Source: Bacteroidota bacterium (lineage in GTDB: Bacteria; Bacteroidota; Bacteroidia; Chitinophagales; UBA10324). From it: DNA of 20,334 nucleotides. The notes under the pieces were generated by a model. That model saw only the letters and a program-made list of their open reading frames with translations, made no database searches and was not told the DNA's origin. A program made the position numbers and the translations under genes. The stretch spans positions 1 to 20,334 of the forward strand of contig DMRR01000091.1 of assembly GCA_003455275.1 (NCBI GenBank), written 5' to 3'. Below, piece after piece: positions 7,139 to 14,859 of the stretch (position 1 is its first letter; each line of letters begins with the position of its first letter).

Positions 7139-7579
7139 ATGAATTCAAAAATCAAAGTGTTGTTCTTGTGTATTCATAACTCCGCAAGGAGTCAAATGGC
7201 GGAAGCTTATTTGAAAAAATATGGAGGAGAAAAATTTCATGTAGAGAGCGCAGGACTCGAATCAGGAAAACTGAATCCTTTTGCTGTGCGAGTGATGATG
7301 GAAGAAGGAATAGATATTTCCAACAACCCAACTCAGTTGGCTGACGACTTGGTTCACGACAATCGCTCGTTCGATTTTGTAATCACCGTTTGCGATGAAG
7401 CGAGCGCAGAACGCTGCCCCATTTTTCCTGGGAAGCATACTAAACTTCATTGGAGTTTTGCAGATCCATCTTCATACAAAGGTAGCGATGAAGAGAAACT
7501 CAACTTCACCCGCGGTGTTCGGGATGAAATCCGGAGCGCAATAAAGAAGTTTCTGATGGAGATGAATTATTCCCGTTAG
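7139..7579 (+). CDS. arsC: Arsenate reductase, thioredoxin-coupled (LMW-phosphatase fold)
   Basis: This 146-residue protein has the P-loop CIHNSAR (Cys11 to Arg17) of the low-molecular-weight phosphatase fold. Two further cysteines, Cys85 and Cys93, lie in VITVCDEASAERCPIFPG, and the general-acid segment FADPSS is also present. This three-Cys arrangement is that of the S. aureus pI258-type ArsC: Cys11 attacks arsenate, and a disulfide cascade through Cys85 and Cys93 is reset by thioredoxin. It converts As(V) to As(III) in the cytoplasm. No arsenite permease follows: the stop codon itself (7577-7579) lies inside a hairpin of the adjacent repeat element, so the last few codons may come from that element. 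Confidence 0.94.
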   Translation: MNSKIKVLFLCIHNSARSQMAEAYLKKYGGEKFHVESAGLESGKLNPFAVRVMMEEGIDISNNPTQLADDLVHDNRSFDFVITVCDEASAERCPIFPGKHTKLHWSFADPSSYKGSDEEKLNFTRGVRDEIRSAIKKFLMEMNYSR

Positions 7580-7634
7580 GGAATTTATATTGGTAGAAAA
7601 AAATTTATTCAAACCACCTCCCGTAGGGATGAAA
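7566..7634 (-). repeat. Left-hand copy of the two-hairpin REPIN-like repeat (inverted orientation)
   Basis: Two palindromes, ATTCCC/GGGAAT (7569-7584) and TCCC/GGGA (7619-7629), lie 48 nt apart centre to centre. Between them is TTGGTAGAAAAAAAT. Read on the minus strand this matches the right-hand units: CATCCCTACGGGA, then a T-rich run, then TTCTACCAATAT, then the second hairpin. It is therefore the same element as in the array at 8108-8620, in opposite orientation, placed between arsC and the transposase. Confidence 0.8.
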
Positions 7635-7645
7635 TGAATTCAGAA

Positions 7646-8080
7646 ATGGCAAACACATACACACAAATTCATTTACAATTTGTTTTCGCAGTGAAGTATC
7701 GCGAAGGATTAATTCAATCTCGGTGGAAAGATGAACTCTATAAATACATCACAGGAATTGTTCAAAACCATAATCACAAATTGCTTGCAATAAACGGGAT
7801 GCCCGACCATATTCATTTGCTTGTCGGGTTAAGACCTTCGCAATCTATTTCTGAACTGATGCAAGATGTAAAGGGAGATTCTTCGAAATGGATAAATCAA
7901 AATAAATTAGTAAAAGGAAAGTTTGAGTGGCAGGAAGGTTATGGCGCCTTCTCTTACAGTAAATCGCAAGTGCCTGATGTGATCAGATATATTCAAAATC
8001 AGGAATTGCATCATCAGAAAAAAACATTTGCGGAAGAGTATTTAGAGTTCCTCAACAAATTTGAAATTGAATATGATTAA
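7646..8080 (+). CDS. REP-associated tyrosine transposase (IS200/IS605 TnpA-like, Y1 HUH)
   Basis: This is 144 residues from the ATG at 7646 (MANTYTQIHLQFVFAVKYRE), the usual start of the family; an ATG 12 nt earlier is also in frame. The HUH metal motif is His55-Ile-His57 in GMPDHIHLLVGL. The likely nucleophile is Tyr104 in EGYGAFSYSKSQ, followed by the HHQKKTFAEEYLEFL helix. Such enzymes cut single-stranded DNA next to palindromic hairpins, forming a 5'-phosphotyrosine link. The repeats beside the gene are the expected substrates. Codon 145 is TAA, after which the frame goes on with RYIFRMPE before a second TAA at 8105. Relatives that I recall read through as EYDERYIF, so a GAA-to-TAA nonsense change has probably clipped the C-terminus. 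The catalytic core is intact. Confidence 0.9.
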   Translation: MANTYTQIHLQFVFAVKYREGLIQSRWKDELYKYITGIVQNHNHKLLAINGMPDHIHLLVGLRPSQSISELMQDVKGDSSKWINQNKLVKGKFEWQEGYGAFSYSKSQVPDVIRYIQNQELHHQKKTFAEEYLEFLNKFEIEYD

Positions 8081-8107
8081 CGATACATATTTAGAATGCC
8101 GGAATAA

Positions 8108-8620
8108 GGTTGCGTCCCTACGGGACGCCTCATAATTGTCCGATTTTTTTTCTACCGATATCTTGTCCCTATGGGACACGATTGATAAACGCCCATGTTG
8201 TTCCGTAGGAACAAAATGTTGGTAGCAACAATTGCATGGAACAAAATGGTGTCCCATAGGGACACAACAATGAGCGAAATGATTTTGCGCGAATAAAGTT
8301 GCATCCCTACGGGACGCCGCATAATTCTCCGATTTTTCTTCTACCAATATCTTGTCGCTATGCGACAAATTTTTTCACTGTGATTGATGATTCGATTTTG
8401 CTTCTATCAATATCTTGTCGCTACGCGACAAATTTTTTCGCGGCACTTGATGTCCCGGAGGGACAAAAAATCGGTAGCAATAATTGTTATGAATAAATTG
8501 GTGTCCCGTAGGGACACAACAATGAACGAAATGAATTTTCGCCGATGTGGTTGCGTACCTAAGGGACGCCGCGTTATTGTTTGGTTTTTCTTCTACCAAT
8601 TTCTTGTCCCTATGGGACAA
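8108..8620. repeat. Array of 11 short hairpins (REPIN-like), a 252-bp-period tandem duplication
   Basis: Eleven palindromes of the form GTCCC-NNN-GGGAC (two are GTCGC-NNN-GCGAC, one is GTTCC-NNN-GGAAC) are centred at about 8120, 8171, 8206, 8257, 8309, 8360, 8423, 8458, 8509, 8561 and 8612. They pair into ~67-bp units with hairpins 51 bp apart. Plus-orientation units are 8112-8178, 8301-8368 and 8553-8620; minus-orientation units are 8198-8265 and 8451-8517; a half unit lies at 8384-8431. Plus units carry TTCTACCAATATC before the second hairpin, and minus units carry TTGGTAG or CGGTAGC at the mirrored place. Every hairpin from 8171 to 8360 has a counterpart exactly 252 bp later, so about 8117-8368 was duplicated as 8369-8620. 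No real gene lies in this 513-bp stretch. Confidence 0.88.
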
Positions 8621-8624
8621 TCTC

Positions 8625-9656
8625 TTAATTACCTCCTAATGCCTTTCTCACCGCCGGAGCTACTACCGTTCCGAACAATTCTATTGAACGCATCACCTTC
8701 ATATGCTCCATCGCTCCTACACTCATGTATGCAAGAAAACGGTTCATCTTAAATAGCTCGTGCTCGTAAAGAATTTTATCTATCACTTGCTGCGGGCTTC
8801 CAATCAGTAATGCGCCTTTTGGTGACAACATATAATCATACTGTTCGCGGGTCATTGGTTGCCAGCCGCGCTCGCGCCCAATTTTTGCCATTACAGCAGA
8901 GAAGGGCGGAAAAAATTCATCCGCAGTTTTCTTAGAATCATCACCGATGAACATGTGGGAGTTAATGCTCATCCCGATATTGGTTGCATCATGACCTGCA
9001 TCAGCAGCAGCGCGGCGAAACAGATTAACCACCGGCACAAACTGCTGAGGTGTTCCGCCAATTATGGCGAGCGCCATCGGTAACCCGAGAGAACCTGCAC
9101 GCACTGCGGATTCCGGGGTGCCTCCAATGGCAATCCATATTGGAATTTTTTTATTCGCAGGCCGCGGATAGACACCGAGGTTGTTGATTGCCGCACGATG
9201 ATTCCCTCTCCACGAAACTTTTTCCGATTCATTCAACTTTAAAAGCAGTTCTAATTTTTCGGAGAACAGTTCATCGTAATCATTCAGGTTGTAACCGAAT
9301 AGCGGAAAAGATTCAATGAACGAACCGCGTCCTGCCATGATCTCGGCGCGCCCGTTACTAAGCAGGTCAACCGTAGCAAATTGCTGAAACACCCGAACAG
9401 GATCATCGGAGCTGAGAACAGTGACCGCGCTGCTGAGTTTAATGTTTTTGGTAACCGATGCAGCCGCACCCAGAATCACAGCTGGTGCAGAGGCAAGAAA
9501 CTCAGGGCGGTGATGTTCGCCTATTGCATACACATCAAGCGCAAGCTCGTCTGCGAGTTTTATTTCTTCCATCAGGTGGGCGAGGCGCTGCTGCGGAGTT
9601 ACCGTAGAATCTGCACTGAGCGGCAGCTCAGCAAATGAGTAAAGTCCAAGTTCCAT
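8625..9656 (-). CDS. LLM-class flavin-dependent oxidoreductase (bacterial luciferase-like)
   Basis: This 343-residue protein has the luciferase-like monooxygenase TIM-barrel pattern. The N-terminal strand is [14 protein letters not shown]. The active-site segment [20 protein letters not shown] follows, then [30 protein letters not shown], and later [26 protein letters not shown]. These enzymes use FMNH2 (some use F420) to oxidise small substrates with O2; the substrate cannot be inferred from sequence. It is a single gene in its orientation. The RAYT repeat array ends 4 nt beyond its stop codon, so transcripts reading on will enter hairpin-rich sequence. Length is normal for the family. Confidence 0.9.
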   Translation of the reverse strand: MELGLYSFAELPLSADSTVTPQQRLAHLMEEIKLADELALDVYAIGEHHRPEFLASAPAVILGAAASVTKNIKLSSAVTVLSSDDPVRVFQQFATVDLLSNGRAEIMAGRGSFIESFPLFGYNLNDYDELFSEKLELLLKLNESEKVSWRGNHRAAINNLGVYPRPANKKIPIWIAIGGTPESAVRAGSLGLPMALAIIGGTPQQFVPVVNLFRRAAADAGHDATNIGMSINSHMFIGDDSKKTADEFFPPFSAVMAKIGRERGWQPMTREQYDYMLSPKGALLIGSPQQVIDKILYEHELFKMNRFLAYMSVGAMEHMKVMRSIELFGTVVAPAVRKALGGN

Positions 9657-9668
9657 AATTGATTACTG

Positions 9669-9699
9669 CAAATACAGTTTTTATATGGAAGGTTCCAAA
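9669..9699 (-). promoter_or_regulatory. Probable promoter of the flavin monooxygenase gene
   Basis: On the minus strand TTTG (9699-9696) is followed after 19 nt by TGTATTTG (9676-9669), one mismatch from TAnnTTTG. The start of transcription would be near 9663, only a few nucleotides before the ATG at 9656, giving a very short leader. Confidence 0.45.
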
Positions 9700-9840
9700 A
9701 GAAAGGTTTAGAAAAGAGTTTGGAGAAATGAAAGTATTGAATCGGCGGGTAAGAATTCACGCCCTAAATAATTAATTCATTGCCTGAAATTATTGGAGCA
9801 ATGTTTTTTCATCATTTAAATTCACGCACAAATTTTCAAA

Positions 9841-11901
9841 ATGAAAAAATTTATTGCTCTCGCAGTTCTTTCCGCTCTCTTGATTTCAAAAAATGAAACT
9901 TCTTATGCGCAGGTAAGTGCAATGCCATTCAACATGGGATTCTCTGCTTACACAGCAATTGTAGGCGACACACTTTCTCATCCTATGGATGATGATAACA
10001 ATTATCCGCTTCAACCGATCGGTTTCAGTTTTGTTTTTAATGGAAATGCTTACACCAATTTTGGAGCGAGTGCAAATGGCTACATACGGTTGGGAGCTGT
10101 TACTTCCACTTCTTATTCAGCTTCCAGCTTAACCACTAATTATATCTGTGCGCTTCAGCAAGATTTGCAGAATTATTTTCCGGGAGGAACACTTGAGTAT
10201 TCTACGGTGGGAACAGCACCTAACAGAATTCTTATTGTTCAATGGAATAACTGGGGAAGATTTGCAACTCCATTATGCCATTTCAATTTTCAAATCTGGC
10301 TGTATGAAACAACCAATGCAATTGAGTTTCATTACGGAAACTGCACGAGTGGATTTAACGGCAGTTTACCTTTTGAAGTCGGCTTAGTTGGCAACGGCTC
10401 TTCAGATTTTAATTTAAGAAAGACGCTTAGTAACGACTGGCTTTTCAGTCAGGCAAAAAATCAATTAAGCATTGGCGGTATGCAGCTAAACTCACTCACG
10501 AATTTTCCGAGTGGGTTGGTTTACATTTTCGGAAATAGTGGATCAAGTTCTGCCGGATTTCTTTCCTTCCTTAATGGAAAAATTTACAACGATGCAAATG
10601 GAAATGGTGTGCAGGATGCCGGAGAAAACGGAATAGCTAATGCAATTGTTCACGAAACCAATTACAATCATTTTGCAAACACTGATACCGGTGGAAACTA
10701 TCATCTCTTTTTCACTGATTCTACTCTTACTTACAATCTAGTTACCAGCCCATTTATGTACTGGACTCAAACCAGTTCGCCCTCGGTTTGGAGTATTACG
10801 CCGCAAACACAAAGCTGCAGCGGTAATGATTTCGGTTGGCATCCTACTCCAAATGTTCACGATCTGACACTTGCTCAGTCCTATGCAAATCATATTGGAT
10901 TTATCTGGAATCACACAGCCTACTTTACTGTTACAAATAGCGGAACCGTGACTGAAAGCGGGACCCTGCAAATGGTAAAAGATGCACATCTTATTTGCTC
11001 TGGTGCTTTACCAAGTGGAGCCATAATCAGCGGCGATACCATTACCTGGTCATTCAGTAATCTGGCTCCGTTGGCGCATACTAATTTTTCTATTCAGTAT
11101 GTTTCAGATACTACCGTGAATCTCAATGACACCTTGCACAATTCAATTGTACTTACTCCTTCAGGTACAGATGCAAATCCTGCAGACAACAATGCTTCTG
11201 AAACTATAATTGCTGATCTTGCGTGGGATCCAAACGGCATCACTGTTTCACCGGACGGAGATATTTTGAACGGAACACAGCTTTCGTTCACTGTTCACTT
11301 TCAAAACACAGGAAGCGCTGCGGCGCAGAATGTAAAAGTGCTCGATACACTTGATGCAAATCTTGATAAGTTGAGCTTTGCCATCACAGGAAGCAGTCAT
11401 CCTATTACTTCCTGGAGCATGACCGGAAACGGAAATCTTCAATTCAATTTTCAGAACATAATGTTGCCAGATAGCGTAACCAATTTCGCAGGAAGCACCG
11501 GATTCATTACTTATCGCATCAATCCGTTGCCTTCACTGGCTCTGGGAACTCAGTTGCATAACAATGCATCCATTGTGTTTGATTTTAATCCACCTGTGGG
11601 AACCAACACAACTCTCAACACCATTGTTGAATCAACGGAGGTACAAAATGTAAATGCCAATCAGCAGCAACTTTCTTTCTTCCCAAATCCTGCATATGAT
11701 GAGTTGATGATTCAATCTGCTCGTTCGATTGAAAGAATTGAACTCGCTGATGTGAGTGGACGAATTGTGAAAACAGTTTATGGTAAATCCGGGCAAAGCA
11801 ATCTTTCCGTGAATCTGAATAATTTAACTTCTGGTGTTTACTTTATCAACACTTACACTTCCGATGGAAATAAAATCAACGGACGCTTTGTGAAGCTTTA
11901 A
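9841..11901 (+). CDS. T9SS type A cargo protein with SdrD B-like and DUF7619-like domains
   Basis: This 686-residue secreted protein has a signal peptide (residues 1-23, cut before Gln24 at SYAQ). Residues about 28-230 form a beta-rich N-terminal module (GFSFVFNGNAYTNFGASANG) of the kind often found at the start of such proteins. About 243-300 is an SdrD_B/Cna-B-like domain (GKIYNDANGNGVQDAGENG). About 340-455 is a CARDB/DUF11-like region. About 459-595 resembles DUF7619 (DPNGITVSPDGDIL, FTVHFQNTGSA, IVFDFNPPVGTNTTLNTI). Residues about 610-686 are a Por-secretion type A sorting domain (FFPNPAYDELMIQS, then SGVYFINTYTSDG and FVKL). It is exported by the Sec pathway and T9SS and is probably attached to the cell surface or released. 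No catalytic domain was seen, so an adhesin or structural role is a guess. Confidence 0.88.
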   Translation: MKKFIALAVLSALLISKNETSYAQVSAMPFNMGFSAYTAIVGDTLSHPMDDDNNYPLQPIGFSFVFNGNAYTNFGASANGYIRLGAVTSTSYSASSLTTNYICALQQDLQNYFPGGTLEYSTVGTAPNRILIVQWNNWGRFATPLCHFNFQIWLYETTNAIEFHYGNCTSGFNGSLPFEVGLVGNGSSDFNLRKTLSNDWLFSQAKNQLSIGGMQLNSLTNFPSGLVYIFGNSGSSSAGFLSFLNGKIYNDANGNGVQDAGENGIANAIVHETNYNHFANTDTGGNYHLFFTDSTLTYNLVTSPFMYWTQTSSPSVWSITPQTQSCSGNDFGWHPTPNVHDLTLAQSYANHIGFIWNHTAYFTVTNSGTVTESGTLQMVKDAHLICSGALPSGAIISGDTITWSFSNLAPLAHTNFSIQYVSDTTVNLNDTLHNSIVLTPSGTDANPADNNASETIIADLAWDPNGITVSPDGDILNGTQLSFTVHFQNTGSAAAQNVKVLDTLDANLDKLSFAITGSSHPITSWSMTGNGNLQFNFQNIMLPDSVTNFAGSTGFITYRINPLPSLALGTQLHNNASIVFDFNPPVGTNTTLNTIVESTEVQNVNANQQQLSFFPNPAYDELMIQSARSIERIELADVSGRIVKTVYGKSGQSNLSVNLNNLTSGVYFINTYTSDGNKINGRFVKL

Positions 11902-11919
11902 CCCGCATCAATTAATATC

Positions 11920-11973
11920 AAACCCTTGCAGCCACGCTTCTGATCAGGGAAGAAATTGCTGCAGGGGTTTTTT
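11920..11973 (+). terminator. Intrinsic terminator after the first T9SS cargo gene
   Basis: AAACCCTTGCAGC (11920-11932) pairs with GCTGCAGGGGTTT (11958-11970) over 13 bp with one G-U pair and a 25-nt loop. The hairpin runs into a T tract (11968-11973), beginning 18 nt after the stop at 11901. The loop is long but the GC-rich lower stem and T run are convincing. Confidence 0.75.
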
Positions 11974-12069
11974 GTTTCTGGTGATTGGCTGCATGAATTA
12001 TTTCTTCTGTTCGAATTATTGATTGAAAAAAATACTAATTTCCTTTACAGAAATTCAAACTTTTTCACT

Positions 12070-13305
12070 ATGAAAAAAATATTTCTTCTCTTCACTTTAA
12101 TACTGAATATCAATTTTTCGTTTGCTCAAACGCTGAGTGATTCATTGATTGCTCATTACACTTTCGATGGCAATGCAAATGATATAACCGGAAATGGAAA
12201 TGACGGAACGGTAAATGGCGCTACACTCACCACTGACCGCTTCGGAAATTTATCAGCCTATCATTTCAATGGTTCAAGCGATTACATTTCTTACCATCAC
12301 TCTTCAAACTTTCAACCTGGCACATTTCCAATAACTGTTACTGCCTGGATAAAATGTAACAGCAACTCTTTTGCTGCTGTGTTTGGAAATGATTTTACAC
12401 CTGATGCCTATACCGGTTTTCTCATGCAGGTTAATGTTTCAGGGGGTCAGGGTTATTTATCTGTTGGTTATGGTGATGGAACTGCAAGTGCTACAACTCC
12501 TGCACACCGCAGAACTAAGTTTGGAACCTCTGATGTAAACGATAACCAGTGGCACTTTGTAGCGATGGTGATTCGTGGTCCTGCTGATATGAATATATGG
12601 GTAGATTGCGCAGATGACGGAGGCAATTACAGCGGAACAGGCGGCCCGCTTGGTTATGCAGGTAATGATGGTAACAGTGGAAAATCTGATGTCTTAGCTG
12701 GAACCTATTGGTATGGTGGAGATATAGACGATATCCGTTTCTATCACCGCGAACTGAATTCTAGTGAACTCACTACACTCATGCAAACACCTTCTGTGTT
12801 TTTTCAAACCTCAGTTTACTTAGGTCCTGATGTTACACTGTGCGCAGGAAACTCTGTTACACTTAGCCCTGCCGGATATTCAAGTTATCTATGGAGCACA
12901 GGACAAACTACATCGAGCATTACCATTGACAGCACCGGAACCGGATTAGGAACAGTGAATGTATCACTCACCGCAGCAGAAGCTCACGGCTGTGAAGCGA
13001 CTGATAACATCAATATTACATTCATTGACTGCTCAGTGGAGAATGGAATTGAAAACACAAATGCCGGAAATGAAATCACAGTGTATGCAAACACTGCATC
13101 AAATGAATTATTGGTGAAAGGAACTTCGCTTCGCGGATGTGAAATAGAAATTTTCAATGCGCTCGGTCAGCGTTTGATGAATGAAAAAGCAGTGGAGGAA
13201 ACAGTAGCGCTTAACATCAGCAATCTCAGTTCAGGAATTTTTTTCCTACGCACCACTTCAGCTAACTACATTCACAGCTTGCAGCAATTTGTAGTGAGCA
13301 GGTAG
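12070..13305 (+). CDS. T9SS type A cargo protein with LamG-like lectin domain
   Basis: The ATG at 12070 starts a good signal peptide (MKKIFLLFTLILNINFSFAQ), so the open frame upstream to 11956, which overlaps the terminator, is not coding; this gives 411 residues. Residues about 23-230 form a concanavalin/LamG fold: LIAHYTFDGNANDITGNGND, VTAWIKCNSN, HFVAMVIRG and GDIDDIRFYHRELNSSEL are its signature stretches. About 242-325 is an Ig/PKD-like module (LGPDVTLCAGNSVTLSPAGY, then YLWSTGQTTSSI). About 333-411 is a degenerate type A sorting domain, lacking the usual FPNP but with IEIFNALGQRL and SGIFFLRT. LamG modules often bind sugars or proteins, so a glycan-binding secreted protein is likely but unproven. 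Confidence 0.87.
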   Translation: MKKIFLLFTLILNINFSFAQTLSDSLIAHYTFDGNANDITGNGNDGTVNGATLTTDRFGNLSAYHFNGSSDYISYHHSSNFQPGTFPITVTAWIKCNSNSFAAVFGNDFTPDAYTGFLMQVNVSGGQGYLSVGYGDGTASATTPAHRRTKFGTSDVNDNQWHFVAMVIRGPADMNIWVDCADDGGNYSGTGGPLGYAGNDGNSGKSDVLAGTYWYGGDIDDIRFYHRELNSSELTTLMQTPSVFFQTSVYLGPDVTLCAGNSVTLSPAGYSSYLWSTGQTTSSITIDSTGTGLGTVNVSLTAAEAHGCEATDNINITFIDCSVENGIENTNAGNEITVYANTASNELLVKGTSLRGCEIEIFNALGQRLMNEKAVEETVALNISNLSSGIFFLRTTSANYIHSLQQFVVSR

Positions 13306-13324
13306 AAAGAGAAAGTGTTTTTCC

Positions 13325-13376
13325 TAAAAAAGAATTGCCAACTTTTTTCTCTGAAGAAAATAAAGTTGGCAATTCT
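13325..13376 (-). terminator. Terminator between convergent T9SS genes, T tract on minus strand
   Basis: AGAATTGCCAACTTT (13331-13345) and AAAGTTGGCAATTCT (13362-13376) form a perfect 15-bp stem with a 16-nt loop. On the minus strand it is followed at once by TTTTT (13330-13326), so it best serves the minus-strand gene that ends at 13411. On the plus strand no T run follows, but the long stem could still act on transcripts of the LamG gene. Confidence 0.75.
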
Positions 13377-13410
13377 GAAAGCAGTGATTGCACTGCTGAA
13401 AATTTTCTGA

Positions 13411-14859
13411 CTACAGCTTGACAAATTTTTTGCTCAGTGTTCCTGATAAGGTTTTCACTTCAACAAAATAAATTCCTGATGAAAGAGAAGAAACATTCAG
13501 GTTCGCCATGTGATTGGTAGTTGCATTTTTTTGAAGAATCACTTTTCCGGTTACATCCATCACTGAGATCAAATCATTTTCAGAAATTGAATTTGCAAAA
13601 AGCGAAATTTCTTTTGAAGCGGGAGACGGATAAATTGTGAGTGCAGAAGAAGTATTGGTGAGAGTAGCGGCATTATCTCCGTGAGCAACAACACCTGTTT
13701 CTATAATATCACAATCAGGAGAAGTTCCGAATGTTGCATCACAACTTACTAAGGTTGTGAGTTGATTAGATGATATATCAAAACTGAAAAATGTTCCGCT
13801 ACCATTTGCTCCACCATTCGAAGTACAGCCATACAATTTACCGTTGCTGGTTTCGGTCAGGTTTCTTCTTGGATAAGCTCCATCAGTTCCTTCAAAAGAA
13901 TGAAGCAGCTGAAAAGAATTATTGGTGATATCGAAAGAGAAAACAACTCCCATGTTGTTAGCGCCTCCACTGTAAGTCATACCATAGAGCAATCCGTTGC
14001 TTGCCTGCATCAGGCCTCCGTAAGGTGATGAACCATGAGTGCTGTCGAAATCATATAGGTCGGTATAAACTCCGCTCACTAAATCATAACTGAAAATAAC
14101 ACCACTGTTATAATTAAAAGAAAGAGAATCATAATTAGCGCCGCCACTCTGAGTCATACCATAGAGTTTTCCGTCAGTAGCTTTTAATAATGAACCATAC
14201 ATTGGCATTCCACCGGTTTGCATTTTAAGGTCATACAAGTCAATGTATGTTCCTGTTAATGGATCATAACTGAAGATTGCTCCTGCATTATGCGCTCCTC
14301 CGTATGATGTCATTCCATATAGCTTTCCATCACTCAACTGAATCAGCCCCCCAAAGGGAGAACCGCCTTGTGCTGAGTTCATGTGATAGATAGCAGTGTA
14401 AGTATCTGTGTTTGGATCAATACGGTAAATAACTCCTGCACTGTTTAGTCCGCCTGCCGCACATAAGCCATAGAGATTTCCATCATCGGCTTTCATCATT
14501 GCACTCCATGCATCCCATCCTTGAGAAATATCTTGAAACAGGTCGTAAAATTTTGTATAAGTTCCGGTAGAAGTATCATATTCAAAACACACGCAACTGT
14601 CGCCATAACCTCCGAGGTAAGTAACCCCATAGAGTTTTCCGTTGTCAGCAAGGCAAAGACCGCCAACAGGCTCAGCGCCATTAGTATTGTCGAAATTATA
14701 AACTGGTTGAAAACCTGATCCATCGCCGTTACCTTTCACTATTGTTCCCCAATTCATTGAACCTCCCCAGCCACAAGTACCATAAATTGAGGATGATTGA
14801 GCAAATGCAATTACTGAAAAGAAAAGTGTTCCTAAACTCAGTGTAAAGATTTTTTTCAT
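13411..14859 (-). CDS. T9SS type A cargo protein with seven GloVer (TIGR03803-type) repeats
   Basis: The ATG at 14859 (MKKIFTLSLG) is chosen; a TTG two codons earlier is less likely. The 482 residues begin with a signal peptide cut after FAFA (Ala20). Seven repeats follow, each with an [GN]-x-[LI]-Y-G-x-[TC]-x-x-GG core. The conserved Tyr falls at residues 26, 77, 130, 181, 233, 292 and 343, so the period is about 52. Most carry a following GxIFSYD strand and a TYxxLYD strand. This is the Gloeo/Verruco (GloVer) repeat pattern, and the spacing suits a beta-propeller. Repeat 5 carries an insertion (DSLSFNYN). Residues about 405-482 are a type A sorting domain (YPSPASKEISLFA, SSGIYFVEVKTL, KKFVKL). 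Function is unknown; export to the cell surface by T9SS is expected. Confidence 0.88.
   Translation of the reverse strand: MKKIFTLSLGTLFFSVIAFAQSSSIYGTCGWGGSMNWGTIVKGNGDGSGFQPVYNFDNTNGAEPVGGLCLADNGKLYGVTYLGGYGDSCVCFEYDTSTGTYTKFYDLFQDISQGWDAWSAMMKADDGNLYGLCAAGGLNSAGVIYRIDPNTDTYTAIYHMNSAQGGSPFGGLIQLSDGKLYGMTSYGGAHNAGAIFSYDPLTGTYIDLYDLKMQTGGMPMYGSLLKATDGKLYGMTQSGGANYDSLSFNYNSGVIFSYDLVSGVYTDLYDFDSTHGSSPYGGLMQASNGLLYGMTYSGGANNMGVVFSFDITNNSFQLLHSFEGTDGAYPRRNLTETSNGKLYGCTSNGGANGSGTFFSFDISSNQLTTLVSCDATFGTSPDCDIIETGVVAHGDNAATLTNTSSALTIYPSPASKEISLFANSISENDLISVMDVTGKVILQKNATTNHMANLNVSSLSSGIYFVEVKTLSGTLSKKFVKL

Larger units (their letters stand above)
7566..8620. mobile_element. RAYT locus: transposase flanked by inverted REPIN-like repeats
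   Basis: The transposase gene at 7646-8080 has an inverted-orientation two-hairpin repeat immediately upstream and a forward-orientation copy (8112-8178) immediately downstream, so the inner part looks like an IS200/IS605-type unit with imperfect outward-facing palindromic ends. The right end is extended by an array of further copies. The element starts at the last codons of arsC and stops 4 nt short of the stop codon of the convergent monooxygenase. Confidence 0.75.

Noticed and set aside
8042..8620. Minus-strand open frames across the repeat array (8042-8368 and 8375-8620) with similar peptides (MSHSDK..., MSHRDK...), and a plus-strand frame 8384-8752.
   Set aside because: Their similarity comes from the repeated palindromic DNA, they exist on both strands at once, and part of the plus-strand frame overlaps the monooxygenase gene. 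They have no protein-like features.
8108..8620. Possible CRISPR array.
   Set aside because: The repeated parts are short palindromes in alternating orientation, the sequence between them is itself repeated rather than unique, spacing alternates among 35, 51-52 and 63 bp, and no cas gene is present.
11956..12069. Extended N-terminus of the LamG protein.
   Set aside because: It overlaps the terminator hairpin, and a textbook signal peptide starts at the ATG at 12070.
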